From contig OY969782.1 in NCBI GenBank assembly GCA_963703045.1, positions 2,170,001 to 2,234,000 on the forward strand: a stretch of 64,000 bases of DNA. Reading direction: 5' to 3'. This DNA is from Miltoncostaea sp963703045 (GTDB taxonomy: Bacteria; Actinomycetota; Thermoleophilia; Miltoncostaeales; Miltoncostaeaceae). This document shows, one piece after another, positions 27,769-37,150 of this stretch (the first letter of the stretch is position 1; every line of letters starts with the position of its first letter). Under the pieces are notes generated by a model. That model had not been told where the DNA came from. It ran no database searches and was given only the letters and a program-made list of their open reading frames with translations. The translations under genes were made by a program, and so were the position numbers.

Positions 27769-28968
27769 CTGCTCGAACTCAGCGATCTCGCCGTCGTTCT
27801 CGTGACGCTCGCCGCGGCGAGCGTGCTCGCGGGACGCCTGGCGCTCTCGGCGATCCCGATCTTCATCGTCGCCGGCATCGTCCTCGGGCCGTCGCCGGGG
27901 TTCCCCCAGCTCGTCGAGCCGTCCGAGGGCACCGAGCTGCTCGCGCGCCTCGGCATCGTGCTGCTGCTGTTCTTCCTCGGGCTCGAGTTCTCGCTCGGCC
28001 GCCTGACGGCCGCCCGCCGCATGGTGATGATCGGCGGGGTGGTCGACCTGGTGGTCAACGGGGGGCTGGGGCTGCTGGTGGGTCTCCTGCTGCTGGGACC
28101 GGGGCCCGAGGCCGTGCTGCTGGCGGGCCTGATCTACATCTCGAGCAGCGGCATCGTCACGCGCGCCCTCTTCGACCTGCGCCGCCTCGGCGACGACGAG
28201 ACCGACCTCGTGCTCGGCGTGCTGGTCTTCGAGGACCTGGCGGTCGCCCTCTTCCTGGGCATCGCGGCCGCGCTGGCGACGGGCGAGTCGGTCGGGGGCC
28301 TCGAGATCGCCGTCACGGCCACGCTGGCGCTCGGATTCGTGGTCGCCTTCCTGCTGCTCGGCCGCTGGGCGCACCACTTCTTCGACCGCATCGGCCCCCG
28401 CCTCGATCGCGAGCAGTTGCTGCTGGGCGCGCTCGCGATCGCGATCGGCGGCGGCGCGCTGGGCGAGGCGGCGGGGCTGTCCGAGGCCGTCGGCGCCCTG
28501 CTGGCCGGCATCCTGCTCTCGGGGTCGGAGGTGCGCGACCAGATCGAGCAGCAGCTGCTGGGCCTGCGCGACTTCGCGGCCGCCATCTTCTTCTTCGCCT
28601 TCGGCCTGGAGGTCGACCTGGCCGAGGCGGGCCCGGCCGCCCCGTGGCTGCTGCTCGCCGTGCCCGTCGCCGTGGCCGGGAAGGTCGTCGCGGGATACGT
28701 TGCCGGGCGTGCCACCGGCTTCACGAAGCGCCAGAGCGTCAACGTCGGGTCGGCCATCGTCGCCCGCGGCGAGTTCACGATCATCCTGGCGGGCCTCGCC
28801 GCGACCGGGGTGGCCCTCGACGCCGAGTTCCGCGAGGTCGTCAGCCCGTTCGCCGGGCTGTTCGTCCTGGTCACTGCGGTCATCGGGGTGGTATTCATGA
28901 GAGAGTCGCGGCGTATCGGACGGCTCGTCTTCCCAACGCGCCCCGCCCGCAGAGAGTCGAGGAGATAG
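27769..28968 (+). CDS. K+/H+ antiporter membrane subunit (KhtU/Kef-like, CPA2), apparent CTG start
   Basis: About 399 residues with around 12 membrane helices: a Kef-type first helix pair (LALSAIPIFIVAGIVLGPSPG), FFLGLEFSLGRL, the ion-path region LVFEDLAVALFLG, EAVGALLAGILLSGSE and FFFAFGLEVDL. No ATG, GTG or TTG lies in frame between the upstream stop and the first helix. The frame enters at SLLELSDLAVVLV, making CTG 27769 the best start; the next GTG (about 27802) would cut into helix 1. It precedes the cytosolic regulatory subunit gene by 4 nt, the KhtU-KhtT arrangement for potassium efflux. Confidence 0.85.
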   Translation: MLELSDLAVVLVTLAAASVLAGRLALSAIPIFIVAGIVLGPSPGFPQLVEPSEGTELLARLGIVLLLFFLGLEFSLGRLTAARRMVMIGGVVDLVVNGGLGLLVGLLLLGPGPEAVLLAGLIYISSSGIVTRALFDLRRLGDDETDLVLGVLVFEDLAVALFLGIAAALATGESVGGLEIAVTATLALGFVVAFLLLGRWAHHFFDRIGPRLDREQLLLGALAIAIGGGALGEAAGLSEAVGALLAGILLSGSEVRDQIEQQLLGLRDFAAAIFFFAFGLEVDLAEAGPAAPWLLLAVPVAVAGKVVAGYVAGRATGFTKRQSVNVGSAIVARGEFTIILAGLAATGVALDAEFREVVSPFAGLFVLVTAVIGVVFMRESRRIGRLVFPTRPARRESRR

Positions 28969-28972
28969 CCCG

Positions 28973-29464
28973 ATGCTCGAGGTCCGTGAGACCCGGCTGC
29001 CCGGAGTCGGCACCAAGTTCGCCCTGCGCACGGGCCGCGGGGAGAAGGTCTCCGCCGTCGTCCACCTGGACGGCATGCGCGAGATCTACCACTACCACGA
29101 CGAGGACGACGAGCCCCACGTCCTCACGCTCAACGACGAGGAGGCTCGGCAGCTCGGCGCCATCATCGGCGGCGTGGTGTACCGGCCCCAGCTCGTCAAG
29201 GACCTGGAGGTCGCCCTCAAGGACCTCGTCATGGAGTGGATCGAGCTGCCGCGCTCCAGCCCCCTCGTCGGACTGACGGTCGCCACCTGCCGCATCCGCT
29301 CGACGACCGGATCGACGATCGTGGCGATCCTGCGGGAGGCGGGCTCGCTCGCGACGCCCCACCCGGACGAGGTGCTGCGGGCCGACGACACCCTGGTCGT
29401 CATCGGGCGCCCCGAGAGCTTCGACGAGATCCGGCGCCTCGTAGCGGAGGGGCCGCCCGACTGA
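28973..29464 (+). CDS. KhtT-like regulatory subunit with TrkA-C (RCK_C) domain
   Basis: 163 residues: an N-terminal domain (1-80, MLEVRETRLPGVGTKFALRTG) and a TrkA-C domain (about 85-160, LVGLTVATCRIRSTTG, TLVVIGRPESFDEIRRLV). In B. subtilis such a cytosolic subunit gates the adjacent KhtU antiporter in response to pH and nucleotides. The run YHYHDEDDEPH (about residues 39-49) is metal-ligand-like and notable. ATG 28973 follows GGAG just after the antiporter stop, so the two subunits are made together. Confidence 0.88.
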   Translation: MLEVRETRLPGVGTKFALRTGRGEKVSAVVHLDGMREIYHYHDEDDEPHVLTLNDEEARQLGAIIGGVVYRPQLVKDLEVALKDLVMEWIELPRSSPLVGLTVATCRIRSTTGSTIVAILREAGSLATPHPDEVLRADDTLVVIGRPESFDEIRRLVAEGPPD

Positions 29465-29498
29465 GCCCCTGCGGGCTCTTCGACGGCGCGGCCGCCCG

Positions 29499-31169
29499 AT
29501 GAGGCGACCGACCGGGCCCGGATCGCTCCGTGGTGTGCTCGCGGGCCTCGTGGGCGGTCTCGCCGTGGTCCTGGCGGTGCTGATCGCGGTCGCCCTGCTG
29601 GGCATGATCACGACGGCCCGCGACTACCGCGACGGCGCCCAGCGGGCCCTGTCGCGCCAGAACGCCGCCAACCAGCTGCTGATCGACCTGCTGAGCGCCC
29701 AGAGCGCGAACCGCGCCTACATCCTGCTGGCGCGCGGAGACGACCTGGCGGCGTACCGCACCGCGCGCGCCCGCTACCCGCTCGAGATGAACGAGCTCAT
29801 GGCGGCGCTCGACGGCGAGCCCGATCTCGAGCTGTCGGCGGATGCGGTCAACCGCACCGCGCAGCTCTGGTTCGGGGAGGCGGTCGAGTTGATCCGGCTG
29901 CGCCGTCGCGGCCAGGTCGAGCAGGCGCAGGCCCGCATCAACGCCGGCCTGAGCGAGAACCGCTTCAACGCGTTCCGGGCCGAGCACGCGCGGCTGGTCG
30001 AGGAGATCGACGACGTCCGTCTCTCCGCCCTCGCCTCGAGCGACCGACGCCGCCGCTGGACCTTCGCGTCGATCGTGGCGGCGGCCCTGCTGACCCTGTT
30101 GATGGTCGCGGTGGCGAGCCGTCAGCTCTGGCGGCGGGTCGGCGGGCCGGTCGCGCTGCTGTCGGCCGGTGTCGGGCGCGTCACGCGCGGTCGCCTGAGC
30201 GACCCCGTCCCGCCGAGCCGGGACGCCGTGGGCGAGCTCGCCGACCTGATCGCGGGCTTCAACCTCATGCAGGGAGAGGTGCGGCAGGAGCGCGACGCCG
30301 TGGCCGCCGCGGCCCGTCGCGAGGCCGCCCAGAAGACCGAGCGGGAGCTGTGGGAGACCGTCCAGACGGGGCTGCTGCCCGAGCGCCTGCCCGCGGTGAG
30401 GGGCCTGCGGCTGGCCGCGCGCTACCGGCCCGCCGAGCGTGCGCTGCTCGTGGGCGGCGACTTCTACGACGCGATGGTGCTGCCCGACGGCCGCCTCGCC
30501 GTGATGGTCGGCGACATGGCCGGCCACGGAGCGCCTGCCGCCGCCCGCGCGGCCGGGCTGCGCTTCGGGTGGCGGACGCTGGTCGCGGTCAACCCCAACC
30601 CGGCCGCCGTCCTCAGCGCCCTCAACGACCAGATGGGCGGCTCCGACCAGCGGGCCGAGGGGTTGTTCGCGTCGATCATCTACATGCTGATCGACCCGGC
30701 CGGCTCGGTCAGCTTCGCCCCGGCCGGGCACCCCCCGCCGTTCCTCCTCACGGCCGGCGGCTGCCGGCCGGTCGAGCCGCTGCGCAGCGGGCCGCTGCTG
30801 GGTGTCTTCGACGAGGCCGAGTGGCCGGTCACGCACACCTCGCTGCCGCCCGGCGGCACCCTGCTGCTCTACACCGACGGCCTGATCGAGGCGCGGCGCG
30901 GCGCCGACACGTTCGGCGTCGAGCGGGCCTGCGCGGTGCTCGCCGACGAGCGGCGCTCGGCGCTCGAGCTGCGCGTCGAGCGGGTGATCCTCGCGGCCCG
31001 CCGCCACGAGGACCAGAGCCTGCGCGACGACGTCGTGATCGTCGCCGTCGAGCGACCGGTGGCCATCCCGTGGGCCGCGCCCGACCGGCCCGCCGCCGCG
31101 CCCCGGCCCTCGTGGCGCCAGGCCGACGCCGGCGCGCCGCCCCGGCCGGCGCCCGCCCGCCGGGGCTGA
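29499..31169 (+). CDS. Membrane SpoIIE/RsbU-type PP2C phosphatase with CHASE3-like sensor
   Basis: 556 residues. Helix 1 (about 12-36), a helical extracytoplasmic CHASE3-like sensor (40-180), helix 2 (about 187-207), a HAMP region (about 208-262), a coiled-coil (about 265-300) and a PP2C catalytic domain (about 305-525). Metal ligands are visible in GGDFYDAMV, VGDMAGHG, YTDGLIEAR and RDDVVIVAVE. The Pro/Ala-rich tail (530-556) is disordered. It dephosphorylates anti-sigma antagonist proteins in a partner-switching stress response; the RsbW-like protein at 13105-13617 could be the opposing kinase. ATG 29499 follows the KhtT gene by 34 nt, so the antiporter and phosphatase may be co-expressed. 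Confidence 0.92.
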   Translation: MRRPTGPGSLRGVLAGLVGGLAVVLAVLIAVALLGMITTARDYRDGAQRALSRQNAANQLLIDLLSAQSANRAYILLARGDDLAAYRTARARYPLEMNELMAALDGEPDLELSADAVNRTAQLWFGEAVELIRLRRRGQVEQAQARINAGLSENRFNAFRAEHARLVEEIDDVRLSALASSDRRRRWTFASIVAAALLTLLMVAVASRQLWRRVGGPVALLSAGVGRVTRGRLSDPVPPSRDAVGELADLIAGFNLMQGEVRQERDAVAAAARREAAQKTERELWETVQTGLLPERLPAVRGLRLAARYRPAERALLVGGDFYDAMVLPDGRLAVMVGDMAGHGAPAAARAAGLRFGWRTLVAVNPNPAAVLSALNDQMGGSDQRAEGLFASIIYMLIDPAGSVSFAPAGHPPPFLLTAGGCRPVEPLRSGPLLGVFDEAEWPVTHTSLPPGGTLLLYTDGLIEARRGADTFGVERACAVLADERRSALELRVERVILAARRHEDQSLRDDVVIVAVERPVAIPWAAPDRPAAAPRPSWRQADAGAPPRPAPARRG

Positions 31170-31171
31170 CG

Positions 31172-31205
31172 CCGGCCACCGCCGTCGCTACCGCGCGGCG
31201 GCCGG
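31172..31205. terminator. Hairpin between convergent genes
   Basis: CCGGCC (31172-31177) pairs with GGCCGG (31200-31205), continued by a four-pair inner stem after one mismatch. It lies between the phosphatase gene and the convergent deaminase gene and overlaps the latter's 3' end. Candidate bidirectional terminator. Confidence 0.4.
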
Positions 31206-32243
31206 TGCGCCGTTGACGGGTGCCGCGCCGATGAAGCTGATCTCGTGCCCGCGCGCATTGGCGCGCCGGGCCGCCTCGGCGCTCAGCGCCCCCCGTCGCA
31301 CGAGCATCGCGTACTCGGCACGCAGGCGGGTGCCGATCATCTCGGGCCCGTCGGTGGCGATGACGATCGGGACGCCGGCGGCCTCGAGCGCGAAGACGAT
31401 CTCGGCCATCTGCTCCTCGTCGCGCACGGCCCCGGTGCGCACGTTGGACGTGGGGCAGATCTCGAGCACGACGCCGGCCTCGCGCACGGCCTCCAGCAGG
31501 CGCGGGTCCATCGCCGCGATGATGCCGTGGCCGATGCGGTCAACGCCGAGGGCGAGCACCTGGCGCATCTCGTCGACGAACGGCCCCGGGTCGGGCGCGT
31601 TGACGCCCTCCTCGCCCGCGTGCAGCGTCACGCCGAGCCCGGCGTCGCGGGCCCGGTCAACGAGCGCCGCGAGGTCGCGGTACGGGTAGGGGGCGGGGGC
31701 GCCCCCGGGTCGGGGCCCGCCGATGTCGATGCCGACCACGCCCCGGCCCCGGAAGCGGATGGCGCGCTCGACGATCGCCGCGTTGAGCTCGGCCGGGAAG
31801 CCGCGGTCCATCATGAGGATCAGGCCGGCCCGCACCGGGTACTCGAGCGAGGCCCGGTCGATGCCGTGCACGGCGGCCATGACGATCGCGTCGAGGTCGC
31901 GCTCGCCGCCCCGGTTGCGCTTGGCCGGGTTGAAGCGCACCTCGTGCGTGGTGATCCGCTGCGATCGGTAGGCGCCGGCGATCATGCCGTGAACCGCGCG
32001 GAAGACGCCCTCCGGGCTGCTCTGGATCAGCTCGGTCAGGTGGTAGATGCGATCGAGCCCGTCGAGCCCGTCGGTGCCGCGGCCGACGTTGGTGGCGGCC
32101 GCGAAGTGCCAGTAGTCCCGGTAGGGGAGCTTGATGCCCTGCTCGTGGGCCAGCTCCCACATCGTCGCCGCGTCGACGCCCCCGCCGAGGTGCGCGTGCA
32201 GCTCGGAGAGGGCGTCGTCCGGGGAGAAGACCGGCGAGATCAC
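31188..32243 (-). CDS. add: Adenosine deaminase-family amidohydrolase with altered TDGP motif
   Basis: 351 residues of the zinc-dependent TIM-barrel ADA family: SELHAHLGG (H16, H18), LHAGEEG (H208 and catalytic E211), GHG (H239), ICPTSN and IATDGPEM (D298 zinc ligand). In adenosine deaminase the last motif is TDDP; the second Asp contacts purine N7. Here it is Gly, so the catalytic centre is intact but substrate preference may differ. The name is by family only. GTG start. The gene follows grxD by 28 nt, so it is in the bolA-grxD operon. Confidence 0.82.
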   Translation of the reverse strand: MISPVFSPDDALSELHAHLGGGVDAATMWELAHEQGIKLPYRDYWHFAAATNVGRGTDGLDGLDRIYHLTELIQSSPEGVFRAVHGMIAGAYRSQRITTHEVRFNPAKRNRGGERDLDAIVMAAVHGIDRASLEYPVRAGLILMMDRGFPAELNAAIVERAIRFRGRGVVGIDIGGPRPGGAPAPYPYRDLAALVDRARDAGLGVTLHAGEEGVNAPDPGPFVDEMRQVLALGVDRIGHGIIAAMDPRLLEAVREAGVVLEICPTSNVRTGAVRDEEQMAEIVFALEAAGVPIVIATDGPEMIGTRLRAEYAMLVRRGALSAEAARRANARGHEISFIGAAPVNGAPAAAR

Positions 32244-32271
32244 CGCGCCGTCGACGGGCGCGCCGCCGGGG

Positions 32272-32610
32272 TCAGCCGGCGGCCGGGAGGACCTTCTGCA
32301 GCTCGCCCTCCTGGAACATCTCGGTGACGATGTCGCAGCCGCCCACGAGCGTGCCGTCGACGAAGAGCTGGGGGATGGTCGGCCAGTCGGACCAGCCGGA
32401 CAGCACCTGGCGGATGCGGGGGTCGGTCAGGATGTCGCGCGACCCGTACTCCACGCCCAGGTGGTTGAGGATCTGGACCACCTGGTTCGAGAAGCCGCAG
32501 CGCGGCGCGTCGGGCGTGCCCTTGAGGTAGAGGAAGACGCGGTTCTCCGCGACCTCGCTCGTGATCTGCTCGAGGATCTCCTGCTCGGAGAGGGTGATCG
32601 TGTCGCTCAT
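32272..32610 (-). CDS. grxD: Monothiol glutaredoxin, Grx4 family
   Basis: 112 residues with the signature active site RCGFS (C38), preceded by LYLKGTPDAP and followed by the cis-Pro region WPTIPQLFVDGTLVGGCDIV. CGFS-type glutaredoxins bind a [2Fe-2S] cluster with glutathione (or another thiol in actinobacteria) and BolA proteins, acting in iron-sulfur transfer. The gene overlaps the bolA stop by 4 nt (ATGA) behind CCGGAGG, matching the known BolA-Grx4 partnership. The ada-type gene follows. Confidence 0.94.
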   Translation of the reverse strand: MSDTITLSEQEILEQITSEVAENRVFLYLKGTPDAPRCGFSNQVVQILNHLGVEYGSRDILTDPRIRQVLSGWSDWPTIPQLFVDGTLVGGCDIVTEMFQEGELQKVLPAAG

Positions 32611-32843
32611 GTCGCCTCCGGTGCACGCGTCTTCAGGGCGAGCGCGTGGATGCTCCCGTCGTCGAAGCGGCTCTGGACCGCCGCGTAGACGAGCTTGTGC
32701 TGCTCCAGGCGCGAGAGGCCGGCGAACTGGGGCGCGACCACCGATGCGGCGAGGTGGTCACCGCCGCCCTGGTCGACGATCTGGGCGGTGGCCCCCGGGA
32801 GGGCCCCCTCGATCATGGACGTGAGCTCTGCCAGGTCGGCCAT
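32607..32843 (-). CDS. bolA: BolA/IbaG-family protein
   Basis: 78 residues, the short IbaG/YrbA-like form: LTSMIEGALPGATAQIVDQGGGDHLAASVVAPQFAGLSRLEQHKLVYAAVQSRF, with the invariant His in EQHKLVYAA. It forms a heterodimer with monothiol glutaredoxin to bind an iron-sulfur cluster. ATG 32843 follows a TATCCT box by 8 nt without a ribosome binding site. First gene of the bolA-grxD-deaminase operon. Confidence 0.92.
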   Translation of the reverse strand: MADLAELTSMIEGALPGATAQIVDQGGGDHLAASVVAPQFAGLSRLEQHKLVYAAVQSRFDDGSIHALALKTRAPEAT

Positions 32844-32851
32844 CGGGGCCC

Positions 32852-32857
32852 AGGATA
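32852..32857 (-). promoter_or_regulatory. TATCCT -10 box, leaderless start for bolA
   Basis: On the minus strand TATCCT is followed by 8 nt and then ATG. No ribosome binding site intervenes, consistent with a leaderless operon mRNA. Confidence 0.5.
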
Positions 32858-32888
32858 GCGCCTGTCCCCCTCACCGGCCCCCCGGGAC

Positions 32889-32917
32889 GGCGCCGCTCCC
32901 CCGGGGGGAGCGGCGCC
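32889..32917. terminator. Strong 13-bp hairpin after the beta-propeller gene
   Basis: Perfect 13-bp stem (32889-32901 with 32905-32917) and a 3-nt loop, just after the stop of the minus-strand gene at 32925. One of the strongest hairpins in the window; probable intrinsic-like terminator despite lacking a T-tract. Confidence 0.65.
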
Positions 32918-32924
32918 GCCGGCG

Positions 32925-34007
32925 CTACGGGGTGATCTTCACGAGCTGCCCGTTCTTCCCCTTGAACGGACCCGCGGGGGCCGGGCTCCCGGGCAGCACG
33001 CTCCAGTTGGAGACGTAGACGGCGCCCGTGTCGTCGACCGCCGTCCCGGCGGGGAAGAACAGCGTGCCCACGCCGAGCGACGTGCGCGCGCCGTCCGGGG
33101 CGACCCGGATCACCGACCCGCCCGGCTTCTGGGCCTCCAGCCCGGCCGTCGTGAGCTGGGTCACGTAGAGCGAGCCGTCGGGACCGAAGTCGAGGCCGGT
33201 GATGTTGGTGAAGCCGGTCATGTGCACCCGTGGCTTCTCGCCCGGGACGAACCGGAACACGCGGGCTGCGCCGACGCCGCCGCCCTCGTCGAGCCCGCCG
33301 ACGTAGAAGGCGCCGTCGGGGCCGCGGGCGATGGAGGTCGGCACGTACTGGCGCCCGCGCTGCTCGGGGAAGACCGTCGCGGTGCCCGAGCGCCGGCCCT
33401 TCACGTTGACGAGGGTGTTCGCGCCCGCGTCGACCACGATCTCGCGGCCGCGCCCGAGGGCCAGCACGCCGTAGGGGTTCGAGTTGCGGTCGGCGCCGTC
33501 GGCGTTCGTGCGGCACTCGATGCGAGCGATGTTCGCCACGCGCGACAGGCGCCCGCCCGGCCCGTACTTGAGGAGGCGGCCGAGCTGGCCGGCGATGGCT
33601 CGCGGGATGCCGCGGGGGACACTGCAGTCCGGGGCGGCGGTCATGGCGATGTAGATGGTCCCGTTGAGGGTGACGGACACGCCGTCGGCGCCCGTCGTGA
33701 ACGAGCCGTCGCGGCCGCCCACCGACGCGAGGCCACGCACCACGCGCCGGGCGACCCCGTCCCGGACGCGCGTGATGGAGCCCGAGAGCGCCGCGCAGGC
33801 CTGGTCGTCCGGCGGGCCGATGCACGTCGGCCCGGCCTTGCCGGCCTCGGCCACGTAGACCGCGCCGTCCGGCGCGATCGTGACCCCGCGAGGGTTGTTG
33901 AGGTTGTCCGCGACGACCGTCATCGTCGCGCCGTTCGCCGGCGCCACCACCGCGCCGGCCGCCGCAGCAGCCGCGATCATCGCCCACCGCGCGCCCCGTG
34001 CTGGCAT
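32925..34007 (-). CDS. Secreted ScyD/ScyE-family beta-propeller protein
   Basis: 360 residues. Signal peptide (AMIAAAAAAGAVVAPANG). NHL/SMP30-like propeller with repeats such as NPRGVTIAPDGAVYVAEAG, SIARGPDGAFYVGGLDEGG, NITGLDFGPDGSLYVTQL and FPAGTAVDDTGAVYVSNWS. Three Cys lie in the N-terminal half (CIGPPDDQAC, DCSV) and one in IECRTN. The ScyD/ScyE name comes from cyanobacterial scytonemin genes, but actinobacterial homologues are secreted proteins of unknown function. ATG 34007. Monocistronic, with a strong terminator hairpin downstream. Confidence 0.82.
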   Translation of the reverse strand: MPARGARWAMIAAAAAAGAVVAPANGATMTVVADNLNNPRGVTIAPDGAVYVAEAGKAGPTCIGPPDDQACAALSGSITRVRDGVARRVVRGLASVGGRDGSFTTGADGVSVTLNGTIYIAMTAAPDCSVPRGIPRAIAGQLGRLLKYGPGGRLSRVANIARIECRTNADGADRNSNPYGVLALGRGREIVVDAGANTLVNVKGRRSGTATVFPEQRGRQYVPTSIARGPDGAFYVGGLDEGGGVGAARVFRFVPGEKPRVHMTGFTNITGLDFGPDGSLYVTQLTTAGLEAQKPGGSVIRVAPDGARTSLGVGTLFFPAGTAVDDTGAVYVSNWSVLPGSPAPAGPFKGKNGQLVKITP

Positions 34008-34196
34008 GTGCCTACCCCCTCGCGTCTCGCGCCACCCCGGTGGTGACGGCTCGCCGCATCAGACACCAGCCGGTCGCCGTCGCGCAACGGTCGTCCGGCG
34101 GCGGGCTCCCGTCGTGCGGCGCGCATCCGGACCGTGCAACATGCGGGGCGCCCGGCGCGCCGGTCCGCGGCGCGCTCACAGACCCCGGGGGAGACG

Positions 34197-34550
34197 GTGA
34201 AGAAGATCGAGGCGTTCATCCGGCACGAGGCTCTCGAGGCCATCCACGATCGGCTGGTCGAGCGCGGCCTGCCCTCGATGAGTGTCGCCGAGGTGAAGGG
34301 GTCCGGACGCCAGGCCGGGTTCACCGAGACCTACCGCGGCAGCCGCAAGGCCGTCTTCCTGCGGCCCAAGCTCAAGCTCGAGATCGCCGTCAACGACGCC
34401 GATCTCGAGAGGGCGATCGACACGATCCTGGAGCACGCCCACACCGGCATGCCGGGCGACGGCAAGATCTTCGTCTACGACATCGCCGAGGCGATCCGGG
34501 TGCGCACCGGCGAGCGGGGGCCGATCGTGCTGGAGGCGCACACGCCCTGA
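34197..34550 (+). CDS. PII signal-transduction protein, Lys at the Tyr51 position
   Basis: 117 residues, aligning without gaps to E. coli GlnB: VKKIEAFIRHEALEAIHDRL, AEVKGSGRQAGFTETYRGS, and the C-terminal signature TGMPGDGKIFVYDIAEAIRVRTGE. ATP and 2-oxoglutarate contacts in the B-loop (GDGKIF) and C-loop remain. In the T-loop Tyr46 is kept and position 49 is Ser (as in cyanobacteria), but Tyr51, the residue uridylylated or adenylylated in other bacteria, is Lys. GTG 34197 follows GGGGGAG. No amtB, glnA or glnD neighbours, so its target is unknown. Confidence 0.9.
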   Translation: MKKIEAFIRHEALEAIHDRLVERGLPSMSVAEVKGSGRQAGFTETYRGSRKAVFLRPKLKLEIAVNDADLERAIDTILEHAHTGMPGDGKIFVYDIAEAIRVRTGERGPIVLEAHTP

Positions 34551-34573
34551 GGGGCGGGCACGCCCCCCCGCGA

Positions 34574-34971
34574 CTACCGCCGCGGGGGTGCCGGCACCAC
34601 GAGGGTGCCGCGCATGCCGCCGTCCTCGTGCCCGAACACGCTGCAGTAGAAGACGTAGCGGCCGGGCCGCAGGACGGCCGTCACCCGCGACACCTTGCCC
34701 TTGCCCACGACCTTGCCGAGCCGCGGCTTCGCGAGGCCCCGCCCCCGCAGCGCGACGTTGTGGGCGAGGTCGCCGCGGTTGGTGAGCACCAGGTTCACGC
34801 GACCGGACGGCGCGCGCAGCGACTTCTTGTCGAAGCGCAGCTCGTACCCCTTGACCGAGAGCGCGCGGTTGGCCGGAGCCTTCGCCGCCAGCGCCAGCCC
34901 GGTCATGCCGGCCGCCCCCACCCCCGCCGTGCCGATCATGGCGAGCGCGAGCGCACGCCTCCCCGTCACCC

Positions 34972-34975
<4 letters not shown>
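34574..34975 (-). CDS. Secreted cupredoxin-like (type 1 copper) protein
   Basis: 133 residues: Arg-rich signal (RRALALAMIGTAGVGAAGMTGLALA; the RR suggests Tat export is possible), then a cupredoxin fold. Copper ligands are in order: H72 in LAHNVA, C111 in YVFYCSVFGH, H116 and M121 (GHEDGGMRG), a plastocyanin/halocyanin-type site. Probably an electron carrier or copper-binding protein outside the membrane. ATG 34975 overlaps the TGA of the thioredoxin-domain gene (ATGA), so the two are co-translated. Convergent with the PII gene. Confidence 0.88.
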
Positions 34976-37071
<2,096 letters not shown>

Positions 37072-37150
37072 GCGGGCTGCCTCGTCCTGACGCGCACGAG
37101 CCGAGTCTAGCCCGGGTCGGCCGCGACCCGTCCGCTACCGTTGTCATCGC

